From assembly GCF_014651035.1 (NCBI RefSeq), contig NZ_BMWC01000004.1:372001-436000 (forward strand): DNA of 64,000 nt. Reading direction: 5' to 3'. This DNA is from Streptomyces lomondensis. Lineage in GTDB: Bacteria > Actinomycetota > Actinomycetes > Streptomycetales > Streptomycetaceae. Position numbers and translations under genes: made by a program. Shown piece after piece: positions 1 through 9,100 of the stretch; within the stretch, counting starts at the first letter, position 1, and each line of letters opens with the position of its first letter. The notes below the pieces were generated by a model, which did not search any database, had not been told where the DNA came from, and worked only from the letters and a program-made list of their open reading frames with translations.

Positions 1-1
1 C

Positions 2-1951
2 GACCGCCCCGCACCCACGGACGACCGCACGCCGGCCCCGGACCGCCCGACCGACCGGCCCACCGACCGCCTGACCCCACGCAAGCCGTCCCCCGACAGG
101 ACCTCCCGCCCGCCGTCGAGGCCTCGCCCCGGCAAGCGCTCCACCCCCGAGAAGAAGCCCCGCCCGGCCCACACCACCCGCCCGAAGAAGCGCCGCGACG
201 ACGACGAACGCCGCGACGAGGGCCGCGAGGTGAACGCGGCGAGGCGCCGCGTGCGGGACGCGGAGCGCCGCATGAAGGACGACGACAGGCCCGACCGCAC
301 GGACACACCGAAGCGCCGCGGCCCGGCCCGCGACACCCTCCGCCCGGAACGCCGCCGGGACACGGACGACCGCGACCGCGATCCCCAGGGCACGCGTCCG
401 GGCGACCGCCGCACAACGGACCGCCGTCGGGACGACGACCGCCGTCGGGACGACGACCGCCGCCGCGACGACGAACGCCGCCGCGACACCGACAAGGACC
501 GCCCTCGCCGTCGCCCGCTCCGACGCGCACGCCAGACCATCAAGTCGGCCGTCAACCGTGCGCGCCGCGCCACCGGCAAACTCTTCGGCAAGGCACGCCG
601 CAAGCTGGGCAACCGCCTGAACGACAGGCTGCGCAAGTTGCGGGAGCAGTGGCGCCGCAGTGACGACCGGGACCGGTCAGGCGATCGCCACAGGGATCGC
701 ATGCGGGACCGGGAGAAGCAGGCGTGGCAGCAGGGCAGGAAGGACTACGAGCTGCCTTCGGTCCGCTTCCGTGCCGTGGACGGGGCCATGCACACCCTGC
801 TCTTCGATGGCAAGGGCAAGAGCGGTGACCTGGCCATGCGGAGCACCCTGGCCGCGATCACGGCGTACATCAGTGACTGGGAGCGGGAGAACAACACGCC
901 CCCGATCTCACGGCAGCAGGCGTTGCGCACCAGCCAGGAGACAGCCCGGAAGCAGGCGGAATCACTGCGCGAGAGCGCGGAAAGGGCCCAGAGTCGCCTC
1001 CCCGACCGGGAGACCAGCAACAGCGGGTACACCCGGCGCACCGGACGGCAGACGTACGGAGAACCGATCTTCCTGTCAGGTGACCAGGCCGGTGTCGAGG
1101 CGCAACTGACGGCCCTCAGGGCGCTGATGGAGCAGCTGGCGACCGCATTGGAGCAGCGTTCGCGAGGCGGGGACGAGCCGCCGCTGCCGGACACCATTCT
1201 GCCGGTGTTCTCCGACGGCGACACCGCCAAGTCCTTCAAGGCGCATTACATCCAGGAAGACACACCGGTGGGCACGGAAGCCAATCACCGCCCGGACGCA
1301 TGGCCTTTGGGCTGGGACCGGGCTGTCGCACATGGCATCACCGCGCGAGGCGACTGGGTGCGCATGCACATGCTCACGGCAGTCCTCGGCGGTCATGCCT
1401 CGACGTCGAACCTGGCGCCGGCCACCCGGGAGGACAACATCGCCGCGCGGGAGAAGGCCGAACATCCCGCCGCGCGCGCGATCGGCAAGAAGTCCGGATG
1501 GCCCGGTCAGCTCGAGCGAATGGTCTGGTATGACGTCGACATCACCATGCGGAGCAACTATCCGGGATATCCGAGTGCCGTGGACATGCGCTGGGGGACG
1601 TATGAGTACCCCAACGGGCACTGGCAGCGGAAGAGCCGGCCGGGCGGATCCTGGACCACAGGTTCCTTCGACCCGCCTCCGTGGCAAGCCACCGGAAACA
1701 CACCGCTCTCCGTCAACCTCAACCAGGCCAAATACAAGGAATTGATCGCGGTAACCAAACTGAATGCCGCCACCGCCAAGAGGGTTCTGAAGCTCCGGGA
1801 CGACCAGCCGGGCAAGAAATTCCCGGGAATGGGTGACCTCGAGACAGAGCTGGAGAATCAGGCGACAAACGCTGCCGCGCTGGCTGGGGCGAAGAGAGTG
1901 ATCGCGATCTTGCAGGCGGCCGAAGCGGCCAAGCGGCTTTATTTCAAGTAG
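2..1951 (+). CDS. Large disordered protein with nuclease-like and helix-hairpin-helix C-terminus, likely injection-system cargo (5' partial)
   Basis: The frame is open from base 2 with no stop, and the first in-frame GTG (230) has no ribosome binding site, so the gene begins upstream of the window; 649 codons are visible. The first ~220 visible residues are low-complexity Arg/Asp/Pro. From about nt 1290 there is a folded region whose motif MHML...LGGH...SNLAP...N (His codon at 1367) resembles the HL...GG...NL.P...N core of DNA/RNA non-specific (beta-beta-alpha metal) endonucleases. Nt ~1711-1860 encode a ComEA-like helix-hairpin-helix (NLNQA...ELIAVTKLNAATAKRVLKLRD), a DNA-binding fold. Position ahead of the baseplate genes, and a SUKH-like gene 3 bp downstream, suggest a toxin cargo with its immunity protein. 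The usual RGH motif is altered (RGDWVRMH), so nuclease activity is only an inference. The N-terminal domain, which could identify the family (DUF4157, for example), is not visible. Confidence 0.6.
   Translation, partial: DRPAPTDDRTPAPDRPTDRPTDRLTPRKPSPDRTSRPPSRPRPGKRSTPEKKPRPAHTTRPKKRRDDDERRDEGREVNAARRRVRDAERRMKDDDRPDRTDTPKRRGPARDTLRPERRRDTDDRDRDPQGTRPGDRRTTDRRRDDDRRRDDDRRRDDERRRDTDKDRPRRRPLRRARQTIKSAVNRARRATGKLFGKARRKLGNRLNDRLRKLREQWRRSDDRDRSGDRHRDRMRDREKQAWQQGRKDYELPSVRFRAVDGAMHTLLFDGKGKSGDLAMRSTLAAITAYISDWERENNTPPISRQQALRTSQETARKQAESLRESAERAQSRLPDRETSNSGYTRRTGRQTYGEPIFLSGDQAGVEAQLTALRALMEQLATALEQRSRGGDEPPLPDTILPVFSDGDTAKSFKAHYIQEDTPVGTEANHRPDAWPLGWDRAVAHGITARGDWVRMHMLTAVLGGHASTSNLAPATREDNIAAREKAEHPAARAIGKKSGWPGQLERMVWYDVDITMRSNYPGYPSAVDMRWGTYEYPNGHWQRKSRPGGSWTTGSFDPPPWQATGNTPLSVNLNQAKYKELIAVTKLNAATAKRVLKLRDDQPGKKFPGMGDLETELENQATNAAALAGAKRVIAILQAAEAAKRLYFK
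422..493 (+). repeat. Four 18-bp tandem repeats inside the first CDS
   Basis: Four consecutive 18-bp units beginning cgccg encode RRDDDR-type hexapeptides. The first two copies are identical and the others differ at a few bases. They build the mixed-charge disordered stretch of the putative cargo protein. Confidence 0.8.
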
Positions 1952-1954
1952 GTC

Positions 1955-2653
1955 ATGGGAGAGGGTATGGAACTCGAGGAGCCGACAGCGTACGAGGAGA
2001 GCTGGCTCAAAGTCCTCGACGAGCTGTGCGAAAGCCCGGCTGTCGACGTGTTGAACGAGGTGCGGGAGGACATCGATCCAACCGCGGAGGACACGGCCTT
2101 CGACGACCTCGCCGAGTGGGAGGGCATCGAGATCGGTGCGGAACTCCGTAGGGACTACATTCGATTTTCGCAGCTGGGCAGTCAGTGGCGAACCGTCGAT
2201 CCCTACCCGTATCTGACGGGAGAGTTCCGGCTCACTCCCTTGCCGTTGGCCGTGCACGAGGACGCTCCTGAATTCCCGTCCTCCCTCTACTCGGACGAAC
2301 AGCGCGAGCTGGCCACCGGGTTCCGGGTGATCGACGACAGCCCCTTCACCGGAAACGGTTCCTTCGTCGCTTTGCGGTTGCAGCCCGGAGTCGGGAATCC
2401 CGAGGTCTGGTTCTCCGATCACCGGACGAACACGCTCTGGCAGATGGACCTCGACTACCCCGCTTACATGGACACCCTGCGGCTGACCAAGGGTGTGTTC
2501 GACTGGCAGCACCTCTTCACGGAGGCGCCGCTGAACGACGAGGAATTCGCCGGCACGGCCACGGACCTCCAGGCCATGCTGGAAGTGCTTCCGGAGCTCT
2601 TCCCCGACCACGACTACACGGACCTTCAGGCCCGTCTCCGGGAGCGCACGTGA
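1955..2653 (+). CDS. SUKH (SMI1/KNR4)-like protein, probable immunity protein
   Basis: This is a 232-residue acidic soluble protein. Residues ~52-75 read EWEGIEIGAELRRDYIRF, the 'gi.lp..l..dy..f' helix seen at the start of SMI1/KNR4 (SUKH) domains, followed by the strand-rich part PEVWFSDHRTNTLWQMDLDY and a helix ending LTKGVFDWQHLF. SUKH proteins are common immunity proteins of bacterial polymorphic toxins. The gene begins 3 bp after the putative nuclease-like cargo gene and overlaps the next baseplate gene by four bases (GTGA), so it belongs to the operon. A second ATG at 1967 is an alternative start. The family call rests on motif pattern only; a baseplate-associated chaperone or adaptor is the main alternative. 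Confidence 0.55.
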   Translation: MGEGMELEEPTAYEESWLKVLDELCESPAVDVLNEVREDIDPTAEDTAFDDLAEWEGIEIGAELRRDYIRFSQLGSQWRTVDPYPYLTGEFRLTPLPLAVHEDAPEFPSSLYSDEQRELATGFRVIDDSPFTGNGSFVALRLQPGVGNPEVWFSDHRTNTLWQMDLDYPAYMDTLRLTKGVFDWQHLFTEAPLNDEEFAGTATDLQAMLEVLPELFPDHDYTDLQARLRERT

Positions 2654-3336
2654 CCCGCTACGCCGACATCCCCAAACCCATCCGCTCCGGCATAGTCGTC
2701 GTCGACCCCGACACCGGCACCCCGCAGCGCATCATCGTGCTGCAGTTCAACCCGGACACCCTCGAACGCAGCGTGAGCCCCCAGTCGGCCGGGGACAGCG
2801 GGGACGCCGGAGGGGGCGGTACCGGCAGCGGGGACCGCAACGAGGCGTTGCGGCTGAAGGGGCCCGCCCAGGAGACCTGGAAGTTCACCGCCGAGATCGA
2901 CGCCACCGACCAGTTCGAGATCGCCGCGCCCGACGGCATCCACCCCCAGCTCGCCACGCTGGAGATGCTCGTGCAGCCGACGACCGCGAAGCTGCGTGAG
3001 GCGATGCGCCTGTCGCAGAAGGGCGCCATCGAGATCAGCCCGATCGAGATGCCGCTCACCCTCTTCACCTGGGGCAGCAAGCGCGTCATGCCCGTGCGGC
3101 TCACCGAACTGTCCATCAACGAGTCGGCGTTCGACGTGAACCTCAACCCGATCCGGGCGAGCCTCAGCATCGGGATGAAGATCCTCACCGTCAGCGACCT
3201 GCCCGCCGGGCACCGCGGTGCCGACCTGTACATGGCGCACCTGGCGCAGAAGGAACGCCTGGCGGGCGCCGCGCGGGGCGCCCGCCTGGGTGCCCTGGGG
3301 CTGTCCGGAACCAACGCCGTGATCGGAAGGGGCTGA
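2650..3336 (+). CDS. Contractile injection system tube/connector protein (CIS tube family, Afp7-like)
   Basis: The 228-residue product has the CIS-tube-protein beginning: a short strand segment, then VLQFNPDTLERSVSPQ, a Gly-rich insertion, and LKGPAQETWKFTAEIDATDQFE. Members of this family link the inner tube to the baseplate hub. Residues ~120-180 hold a Pro-Leu-Thr-Phe-Thr-Trp-Gly strand and 'TELSINESAFDVNLNPIRA', typical of the family. The C-terminus is helical and Ala/Arg-rich. The GTG start overlaps the upstream stop (GTGA), a sign of translational coupling. No separate LysM is present here; it is supplied by the next small gene. Confidence 0.8.
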   Translation: MTRYADIPKPIRSGIVVVDPDTGTPQRIIVLQFNPDTLERSVSPQSAGDSGDAGGGGTGSGDRNEALRLKGPAQETWKFTAEIDATDQFEIAAPDGIHPQLATLEMLVQPTTAKLREAMRLSQKGAIEISPIEMPLTLFTWGSKRVMPVRLTELSINESAFDVNLNPIRASLSIGMKILTVSDLPAGHRGADLYMAHLAQKERLAGAARGARLGALGLSGTNAVIGRG

Positions 3337-3343
3337 GCCGCAC

Positions 3344-3709
3344 ATGGCCGACATCGAACCGTACGAGAACGCCCTGGACGCGATACCCGGCGCCCACCCC
3401 TACCCGCGCACCAGCCGCTACCACGACGCCGAGATCGGCATCCACCGCAACCCGGACGGCACCGAAGTGCGCTACACCAAGCGCCGGCTGCTGCCGCCCC
3501 TGGACGAGCAGGAGACCCAGGACCACACCGTCGGCGCGGGCGAGCGGCCCGATCTGCTCGGACAGCGCTACTTCGGCGACCCCGGCCAGTGGTGGCAGAT
3601 CGCCGACGCCAACCCCGTCCTCGATCCACGCGAGTTGACCGACGAGGCCGGACGCGTCATCGGCATCCCGCTCGCCGGCGGCTTCCCGCAGGGGGACCGG
3701 CGTGTTTGA
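3344..3709 (+). CDS. Baseplate LysM / tail protein X-like protein
   Basis: This is a 121-residue protein. Its second half (HTVGAGERPDLLGQRYFGDPGQWWQIADANPV...GIPL) is the gpX/LysM-like fold found between the tube connector and the hub in phage tails and injection systems. The N-terminal half is a Pro/Tyr/Arg-rich extension. In phage P2-type tails gpX-like domains hold the hub. It begins 7 bp after the tube-connector gene and overlaps the gpD-like gene by 8 bp. Confidence 0.75.
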   Translation: MADIEPYENALDAIPGAHPYPRTSRYHDAEIGIHRNPDGTEVRYTKRRLLPPLDEQETQDHTVGAGERPDLLGQRYFGDPGQWWQIADANPVLDPRELTDEAGRVIGIPLAGGFPQGDRRV

Positions 3710-4841
3710 CCTGCCCGTGGGGCGGGGCCCCGTCCACATCACCCTCCTCATGGGACCCAAGCTCGCCCGGCCGGTCCCGGCGGAGGTCACCGAGGCCCTG
3801 CTCACCGCCCAGATCACCGCGACCGCCGGCGAACGCAGCGGCTTCCAGATCGCCTTCGACCTCACCAAGAACGGGCTGATCAGCCGCCGACTGCTGCCCG
3901 AGGGCTTCTTCGACCCCAAGACCCGGATCGTCGTCACCGTCAGCGTCAAGGGCACCCCCGACGTGCTCTTCGACGGCCTGATCGTCCGGCACGAGGTCGG
4001 CGCCAGCAACCGCCCGGGCCACTCCACCCTCACCGTCACCGGCGAGGACCTCACCCTGCTGATGGACCTGGAGGAGCGCACCGCCCGCTACCCCAACCTG
4101 CCGCCCTCCGAGCGGGTCCTCAGCATCCTGCGCCGCTACTCCGACTACGGCATCCGCCCCGACGTCTACACCGAGAAGGTCGCCCAGCCCCCGCACCAGG
4201 ATCTGCGGGTCCACTACCAGACCGGCACCGACCTCCAGTACGTCACCGAGCTGGCCCGCGCCAACGGCTACACCTTCTACCTGGAGCCGGGGCCCAACCC
4301 GGGCCAGTCGTCCGCCCGTTGGGGCCCGGAGGTCCGGCTCGGCATCCGCCAGCACGCCCTCAACGTCAACATGGACGCCCACTCCACCGTCGACCAGCTG
4401 ACCTTCGCCTACGACGGCACGGCCCGCGAGGAGCCGCAGGCCCGCTGGCAGGACCCGGCCAACCGGCACTCCACCCTGCTGCCCCAGCCGCCGATCAGCC
4501 CCCTGCGACCGCCCCTCGGCAAGCGGCCCACGCCCGCCCTCAAACGCAGGACGCTCTCCGGCACCGCCAAACAGCAGCGGGAGCAGGCCGAGGCCGAGCT
4601 GCTCGCCCGCGCGGCCGTCTCCGCCGACGTCGTCTCCGGCTCCGGCTCCCTCGACGTCAACCGGCACGGCTACATCCTCCAGCCGCGCCAGCTCGTCGGC
4701 GTCCGGGGCGCCGGACGGGCCTACGACGGCGACTACTACGTCAAGTCCGTCACCCACAACCTGCGGCCGGGCTCGTACCAGCAGAACTTCACCCTCTCCC
4801 GCGAGGGGCTGGAAGCCCGCAGCGACTACGTCCGGCCCTGA
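3702..4841 (+). CDS. Baseplate hub, phage late control protein D (gpD/gp27-like)
   Basis: The 379-residue product matches the late-control-D/VgrG hub family. It opens with a beta-rich first barrel (FDLPVGRGPVHITLLMGPKL...), has HEVGASNRPGHSTLTVTGEDLTLLMDLEER near residue 110, and then the helical segment LPPSERVLSILRRYSDYGI. A later segment (RVHYQTGTDLQYVTELARANGYTFYLE, residues ~168-195) is the conserved gpD 'Y..TD..F...LA...GY.FY' signature. As a trimer this protein would form the hub on which the spike sits. The spike is a separate gene downstream, unlike VgrG where hub and spike are fused. ATG start, 8-bp overlap with the upstream gene. Confidence 0.85.
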   Translation: MFDLPVGRGPVHITLLMGPKLARPVPAEVTEALLTAQITATAGERSGFQIAFDLTKNGLISRRLLPEGFFDPKTRIVVTVSVKGTPDVLFDGLIVRHEVGASNRPGHSTLTVTGEDLTLLMDLEERTARYPNLPPSERVLSILRRYSDYGIRPDVYTEKVAQPPHQDLRVHYQTGTDLQYVTELARANGYTFYLEPGPNPGQSSARWGPEVRLGIRQHALNVNMDAHSTVDQLTFAYDGTAREEPQARWQDPANRHSTLLPQPPISPLRPPLGKRPTPALKRRTLSGTAKQQREQAEAELLARAAVSADVVSGSGSLDVNRHGYILQPRQLVGVRGAGRAYDGDYYVKSVTHNLRPGSYQQNFTLSREGLEARSDYVRP

Positions 4842-4889
4842 CCCGCACGCACCCACGACCCACGACCACCAACCAGGAGCACCTCCACC

Positions 4890-5426
4890 ATGGCGGCACC
4901 CAGCAATCGCTACCTCGGCAAGTTCCGCGGCCGGGTCGTCGACAACAACGACCCGCTGCGCATCGGCCGCGTCACCGTCGAGGTCCCGGACGTGCTCGGC
5001 GACGAGCCGTCGACCTGGGCGCTGCCCTGCCTGCCCTTCACCGGGCCGGAGTCGGGACAGTTCGTGGTGCCGCCGCCGGGCGCGGGCGTGTGGGTGGAGT
5101 TCGAGCAGGGCGATCCCAGCTTCCCGGTGTGGACGGGGTGCTGGTACGGCACGGCCGAGGAACTCCCGCCCGACGCGCGCCGCGAACTCCAGGCGGGCTC
5201 GCCGAGCAAGCCCGTCGTCGTGCAGACGCCGGGCGCGCACAAGCTCGTGATGAACGACACCGCCGGCGCCGAGCAGGGGATCCTCCTCCAGGCCCAGGGC
5301 GGCGCGTACATCCGCATCACCAGGGAGGCCGTGGTCATCGCGACCGGCGCGGGTGCCGAGGTCGTGCTGCGCGGACGTGAAGTGACGATCAACGAGGGCC
5401 AGTTGACCGTGCTCTCCAAGCGATAG
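4890..5426 (+). CDS. Baseplate spike, phage baseplate assembly protein V (gpV/gp5-like)
   Basis: This 178-residue protein has an N-terminal OB fold (KFRGRVVDNNDPLRIGRVTVEVPDVLG...ALPCLPFTGPESGQFVVPPPGAGVWVEFEQGD) typical of gpV/gp5 spikes. Short strand repeats follow (KLVMNDTAGAEQGILLQAQGGAYIRI...VVLRGREVTINEGQ), compatible with a triple-stranded beta-helix needle. It would form the puncturing spike on the gpD hub. A clear ribosome binding site (aggagc) precedes the ATG. The 48-bp gap before it is one of the longer gaps in this operon. Confidence 0.85.
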   Translation: MAAPSNRYLGKFRGRVVDNNDPLRIGRVTVEVPDVLGDEPSTWALPCLPFTGPESGQFVVPPPGAGVWVEFEQGDPSFPVWTGCWYGTAEELPPDARRELQAGSPSKPVVVQTPGAHKLVMNDTAGAEQGILLQAQGGAYIRITREAVVIATGAGAEVVLRGREVTINEGQLTVLSKR

Positions 5427-5441
5427 ACGGGGGAAGAGATC

Positions 5442-5777
5442 TTGTCCGGGAATCTGCTCGACGCCGGCACCGTGATCGGCTGCCCGCACGGCGGCCGGGT
5501 CACCGCCGCCACACCGCCCGCCGGCGGCATCCGCGTCGCGGGCGCCGCCGTCGCCACGACCGCGCACAGCTACGTGGTCACCGGCTGCCCGCACACCGTC
5601 GACCGGGTGCCCTCGCCGTGCGTGACGGTCCGCTGGACCGCCGCCGGCACCGGCATCACCGTCGACGGCGCGTCCGTGCTGCTCGACACCTCCGCCGCCC
5701 AGTGCTTCAGCGCGGCATTCGTCCCGCAGGGGCCGCCCGTCGTCCAGGCCGCGCAGCGAAAGGTCACCGTCCGATGA
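5442..5777 (+). CDS. PAAR-like spike-tip protein
   Basis: This is a 111-residue small protein between the spike and gp25 genes, the place where PAAR tip proteins are found. It carries paired Cys/His motifs (GCPHGG near residue 10; GCPHTVDRVPSPC near 48; LLDTSAAQCF near 90), suited to metal binding at a sharpened tip as in PAAR proteins, and has Gly/Val-rich strands between them. The start is TTG at 5442, preceded by a purine-rich ribosome binding site (gggggaagag). The next gene overlaps its stop (ATGA). The call is by position and metal-ligand pattern, since canonical PAAR triplets are not obvious. Confidence 0.65.
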   Translation: MSGNLLDAGTVIGCPHGGRVTAATPPAGGIRVAGAAVATTAHSYVVTGCPHTVDRVPSPCVTVRWTAAGTGITVDGASVLLDTSAAQCFSAAFVPQGPPVVQAAQRKVTVR

Positions 5778-6172
5778 GTCCGACAAGCCGGGGCACGCGC
5801 ACCGACATCGCGTTCCCCTTCCGCGCCGACCGCCGGGGACGCACCGCGCACGCCCGCCACGGCGAGCACGTCCACGACCTGATCGAGCAGCTGCTGTTCA
5901 CCAGCCCCGGCGAACGCGTGATGCGCCCCGACTTCGGCTGCGGACTGCTGGACCTGGTGTTCGCGCCCAACAGTCCCGAACTGATGAGCACGCTCGAACT
6001 CTCCGTGCAGGCCGCGCTCCAGCGCTGGCTCGGGGACCTCATCGACATCCAGGCCCTCGACATCGTCAGCGAGGGCGGTGCGGACGGCGTCGTCCGGGTC
6101 CATCTCTCGTACGCCGTACGCGCCACGGGCGCGCAGCGTGACGACGTCTTCGAAGGGAGGGCCGCCGCATGA
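5774..6172 (+). CDS. Baseplate wedge protein, GPW/gp25 family
   Basis: The 132-residue product has the gp25 signature: DIAFPF near the N-terminus, HVHDLIEQLLFTSPGERVMRPDFGCGLLDLVFAP, then ELSVQAALQRWL and a C-terminal strand (VRVHLSYAV). gp25/GPW proteins, the most conserved wedge components, join baseplate to sheath initiation. The ATG at 5774 overlaps the upstream stop by four bases (ATGA) and marks the start; a longer reading of this frame to 5618 runs through the PAAR-like gene and is not real. Confidence 0.88.
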   Translation: MSPTSRGTRTDIAFPFRADRRGRTAHARHGEHVHDLIEQLLFTSPGERVMRPDFGCGLLDLVFAPNSPELMSTLELSVQAALQRWLGDLIDIQALDIVSEGGADGVVRVHLSYAVRATGAQRDDVFEGRAAA

Positions 6173-9100
6173 CGGCCGGCACCACCGCGTCCCGCCGCAG
6201 CAAGGTGCGGGCCGCCCAGCTGGGCGGAGTCGACAACGTCGAGGTGAGCGACGACGGCCTGCTGCTCACCGTCACCTTCCTCGGCAAGGCCCCGCACGGC
6301 CTCGGCCCCGAGAACGTCCGCATCGACGGCGGCCGCCGGGTCACCGGCATCACCGCCGTCGACGTCAGCGTCGAACGCGAGGAGGACCCGGAGCTCGACG
6401 ACCGGCTCTACGTCACCCTCGACAAGGCCGGCGACACCTCCCGCTACCGGCTCTCGCTCGTCGAGACCGACCCCTACGGACGGCCCGGCACCGAGCCCTA
6501 CCGCGGCTTCGACCAGCGCTACCACAGCGCCACGTTCCACTTCCGGCCCGACTGCCCGACCCCCTTCGACTGCAAGGACGAGGAGCAGGCCGAGCCGGAC
6601 TTCCCCGCCGCGCCCGTCGTCGACTACACGGCCCGCGACTACGACACCATCCGCAAGCTGCTCCTGGACCGGCTCGCGCTCACCACCCCCGACTGGGCCG
6701 AGCGCAACCCCGCCGACCTGGGCACGACCCTCGTCGAACTCCTCGCGTACACCGGTGACCAGATCAGCTACCAGCAGGACGCGGTCGCCACCGAGGCCTA
6801 CCTCGACACCGCCCGCCGCCGCGTCTCCGTACGCCGCCACGTGCGGCTCATCGACTACGCGATGCACGACGGCTGCAACGCCCGCGCCTACGTCACCGTC
6901 CGGACGGCGGACGACCGGACGCTCGCCCCCGGCACCTTCCGCTTCGCCTCCGTCGACGTGCGCAGCCTCGATCCGCACGACCGCCCCGAGCCGGGCACCG
7001 TGATCGACGAGGCCGACCTCGGGGACCTCGACGAGCGCGGCTCGGTGGAGGTCTTCGAACCGGTCGTCGCCGCCGACCCGCTGGAGTTGAAGGTCGCGCA
7101 CAACGCGATCCGGCTGTGGACCTGGGGCGGCGAGGTGTGCACCCTGCCGCAGGGCGCCACCGCCGCCACCCTGCGCGACGCGTGGGTGGACCCGGAGACC
7201 TGCCGCGAGCGCCGCCTCGACCTCAAGCCCGGGGACGTCATCGTCCTGGAGGAGGTGAAGGGCCCGCGCACCGGCACCCCCGGCGACGCCGACCCCGCCC
7301 ACCGCCAGGCCGTCCGCCTCACCTCCGTCACGCCCGGCCTCGACCGGATCGAGGACCAGCCGGTCCTGGAGGTCACCTGGGCCGCCGAGGACGCGCTGCG
7401 CTTCCCGCTCTGCCTCACCACCCGCGGCGGACGCGACTGCCTGCCCGTCGAGGACGTCACCCTCGCCCGCGGCAACGTCGTCCTCGTCGACCACGGCCGC
7501 ACCCTGACCGGCCTGCCCGAGACGGTCACCGTGCCGCCCGTGCCCGCCGTGGTCGCCCCCTGCGACCCGCCCGCCTTCGGCTGCCGCGACACTGAGGAGG
7601 GCAACGCGCCCGCGCGTCTGATCAACGCCCTGACCGACCGGACCCGCTCGGGCCGCGCCCTAGTACCCGACGACGTCCGCGAGCTCTTCGACGTCGTCGG
7701 CGAGGCCGCGGTCAACCGGGCCGGGATCGGCCTGGAGAGCGCCGGGCAGCGGCACGAGCAGGTCGTGCCGGGCACGGCGTACGCCCAGGCCACCGCGCTG
7801 CGCACACTGCTCGCCCAGTCGGTCTACCCGGGCATCGCGCCCCGCTTCCGGCCCGTCCTCGGCCGGACGCCCGTCACCCAGGCGGTGCCCTTCCCCGACC
7901 CCGGCACCGTCGCCGCCGGGCAGGCCGAGCGCATCGCGGCCATCCCCGGCCGGGTGCGGCAGAGGCTGGTCGAGCTGTGGCGCAGCGCCCGCGACCGGGA
8001 CGGGCTCGGCGAGGAGGAGATCGCCGAACTCGCCGTGATCTACGGCCTGAACGTGCTGGAGCGCTTCGAACTGCGCCGCCACCCGGTCCGCGCGCTGCGC
8101 GAACTGCTCTACCGCAGCGACCAGTTGCTCGACACCAAGCTGCGCCGCGTCGAGGTCCTCGCCGCCCGGGCCCGTGCGGGCACGGTCCTCGACGGGCACA
8201 TCGCCTGGGAGATCGCGCACGCCTGGGGCCCGGCCTACGCGGCCGGACTGCACCCCGAGGAGACGGTGCTGCGCGGCTCGGCGACCGCCGCCCTCGCCCA
8301 GGACCCGCGCCGGGCGCTGCCCGCCGTACGCCTGCACGGCGCGGACGGGACCTGGGTGCCGCGCCGCGACCTGCTCGACAGCGGGCCGCGCGAGAAGCAC
8401 TTCGTGGGCGAACTGGAGGACGACGGCCGACTGGCCGTGCGCTTCGGCGACGGCCGGCACGGCGCCCGGCCCACCCCCGGCTCCCGCCTGGAACTGCGCT
8501 ACCGGCTCGGCGGCGGCACCGCCGGCAACGTCGGCGCCGAGGCCATCAACCACCTGGTGGTGCAGGGCGACTGCGACGTACCGGCCGCCGTCGTGCGCAA
8601 CCCGCTGCCCGCCACCGGCGGCACCCGGCCCGAACCCGTCGAACAGGTCCGCCAACTGGCCCCGCTCGACCTGCGCCGCACCCGGCTGCGGGCCGTGACC
8701 GCCGAGGACTACGCGGCCCTCGCGAGTGAACTGCCGGGCGTGCAGCGGGCGGCGGCCGAGATCCGCTGGACCGGCAGCGCCCAGGAGGCGCACATCGCGA
8801 TCGACGCGTACGGCACCGCCGCCCCGTCGCCCGAGCTGCTCGACTCGGTCGCCCAGGCCGTGGAGGCGTACCGGCGCATCGGCCACGACCTCGTGGTCGG
8901 GCCCGCCCGCCTGGTGCCGCTCGACATCGCCCTGACGGTGTGCGCCGAGCCCGGCCACCAGCACGGGCAGATCCTGGCCGAGCTGTACCGCGTGCTGGGC
9001 AGCGGACGGCTGCCCGGCGGACGGCTCGGCTTCTTCCACCCCGACGCGCTGAGCTTCGGCGAACCGGTCCGGCTCAGCCGCCTGGTCGCCGTCGCCGCGG

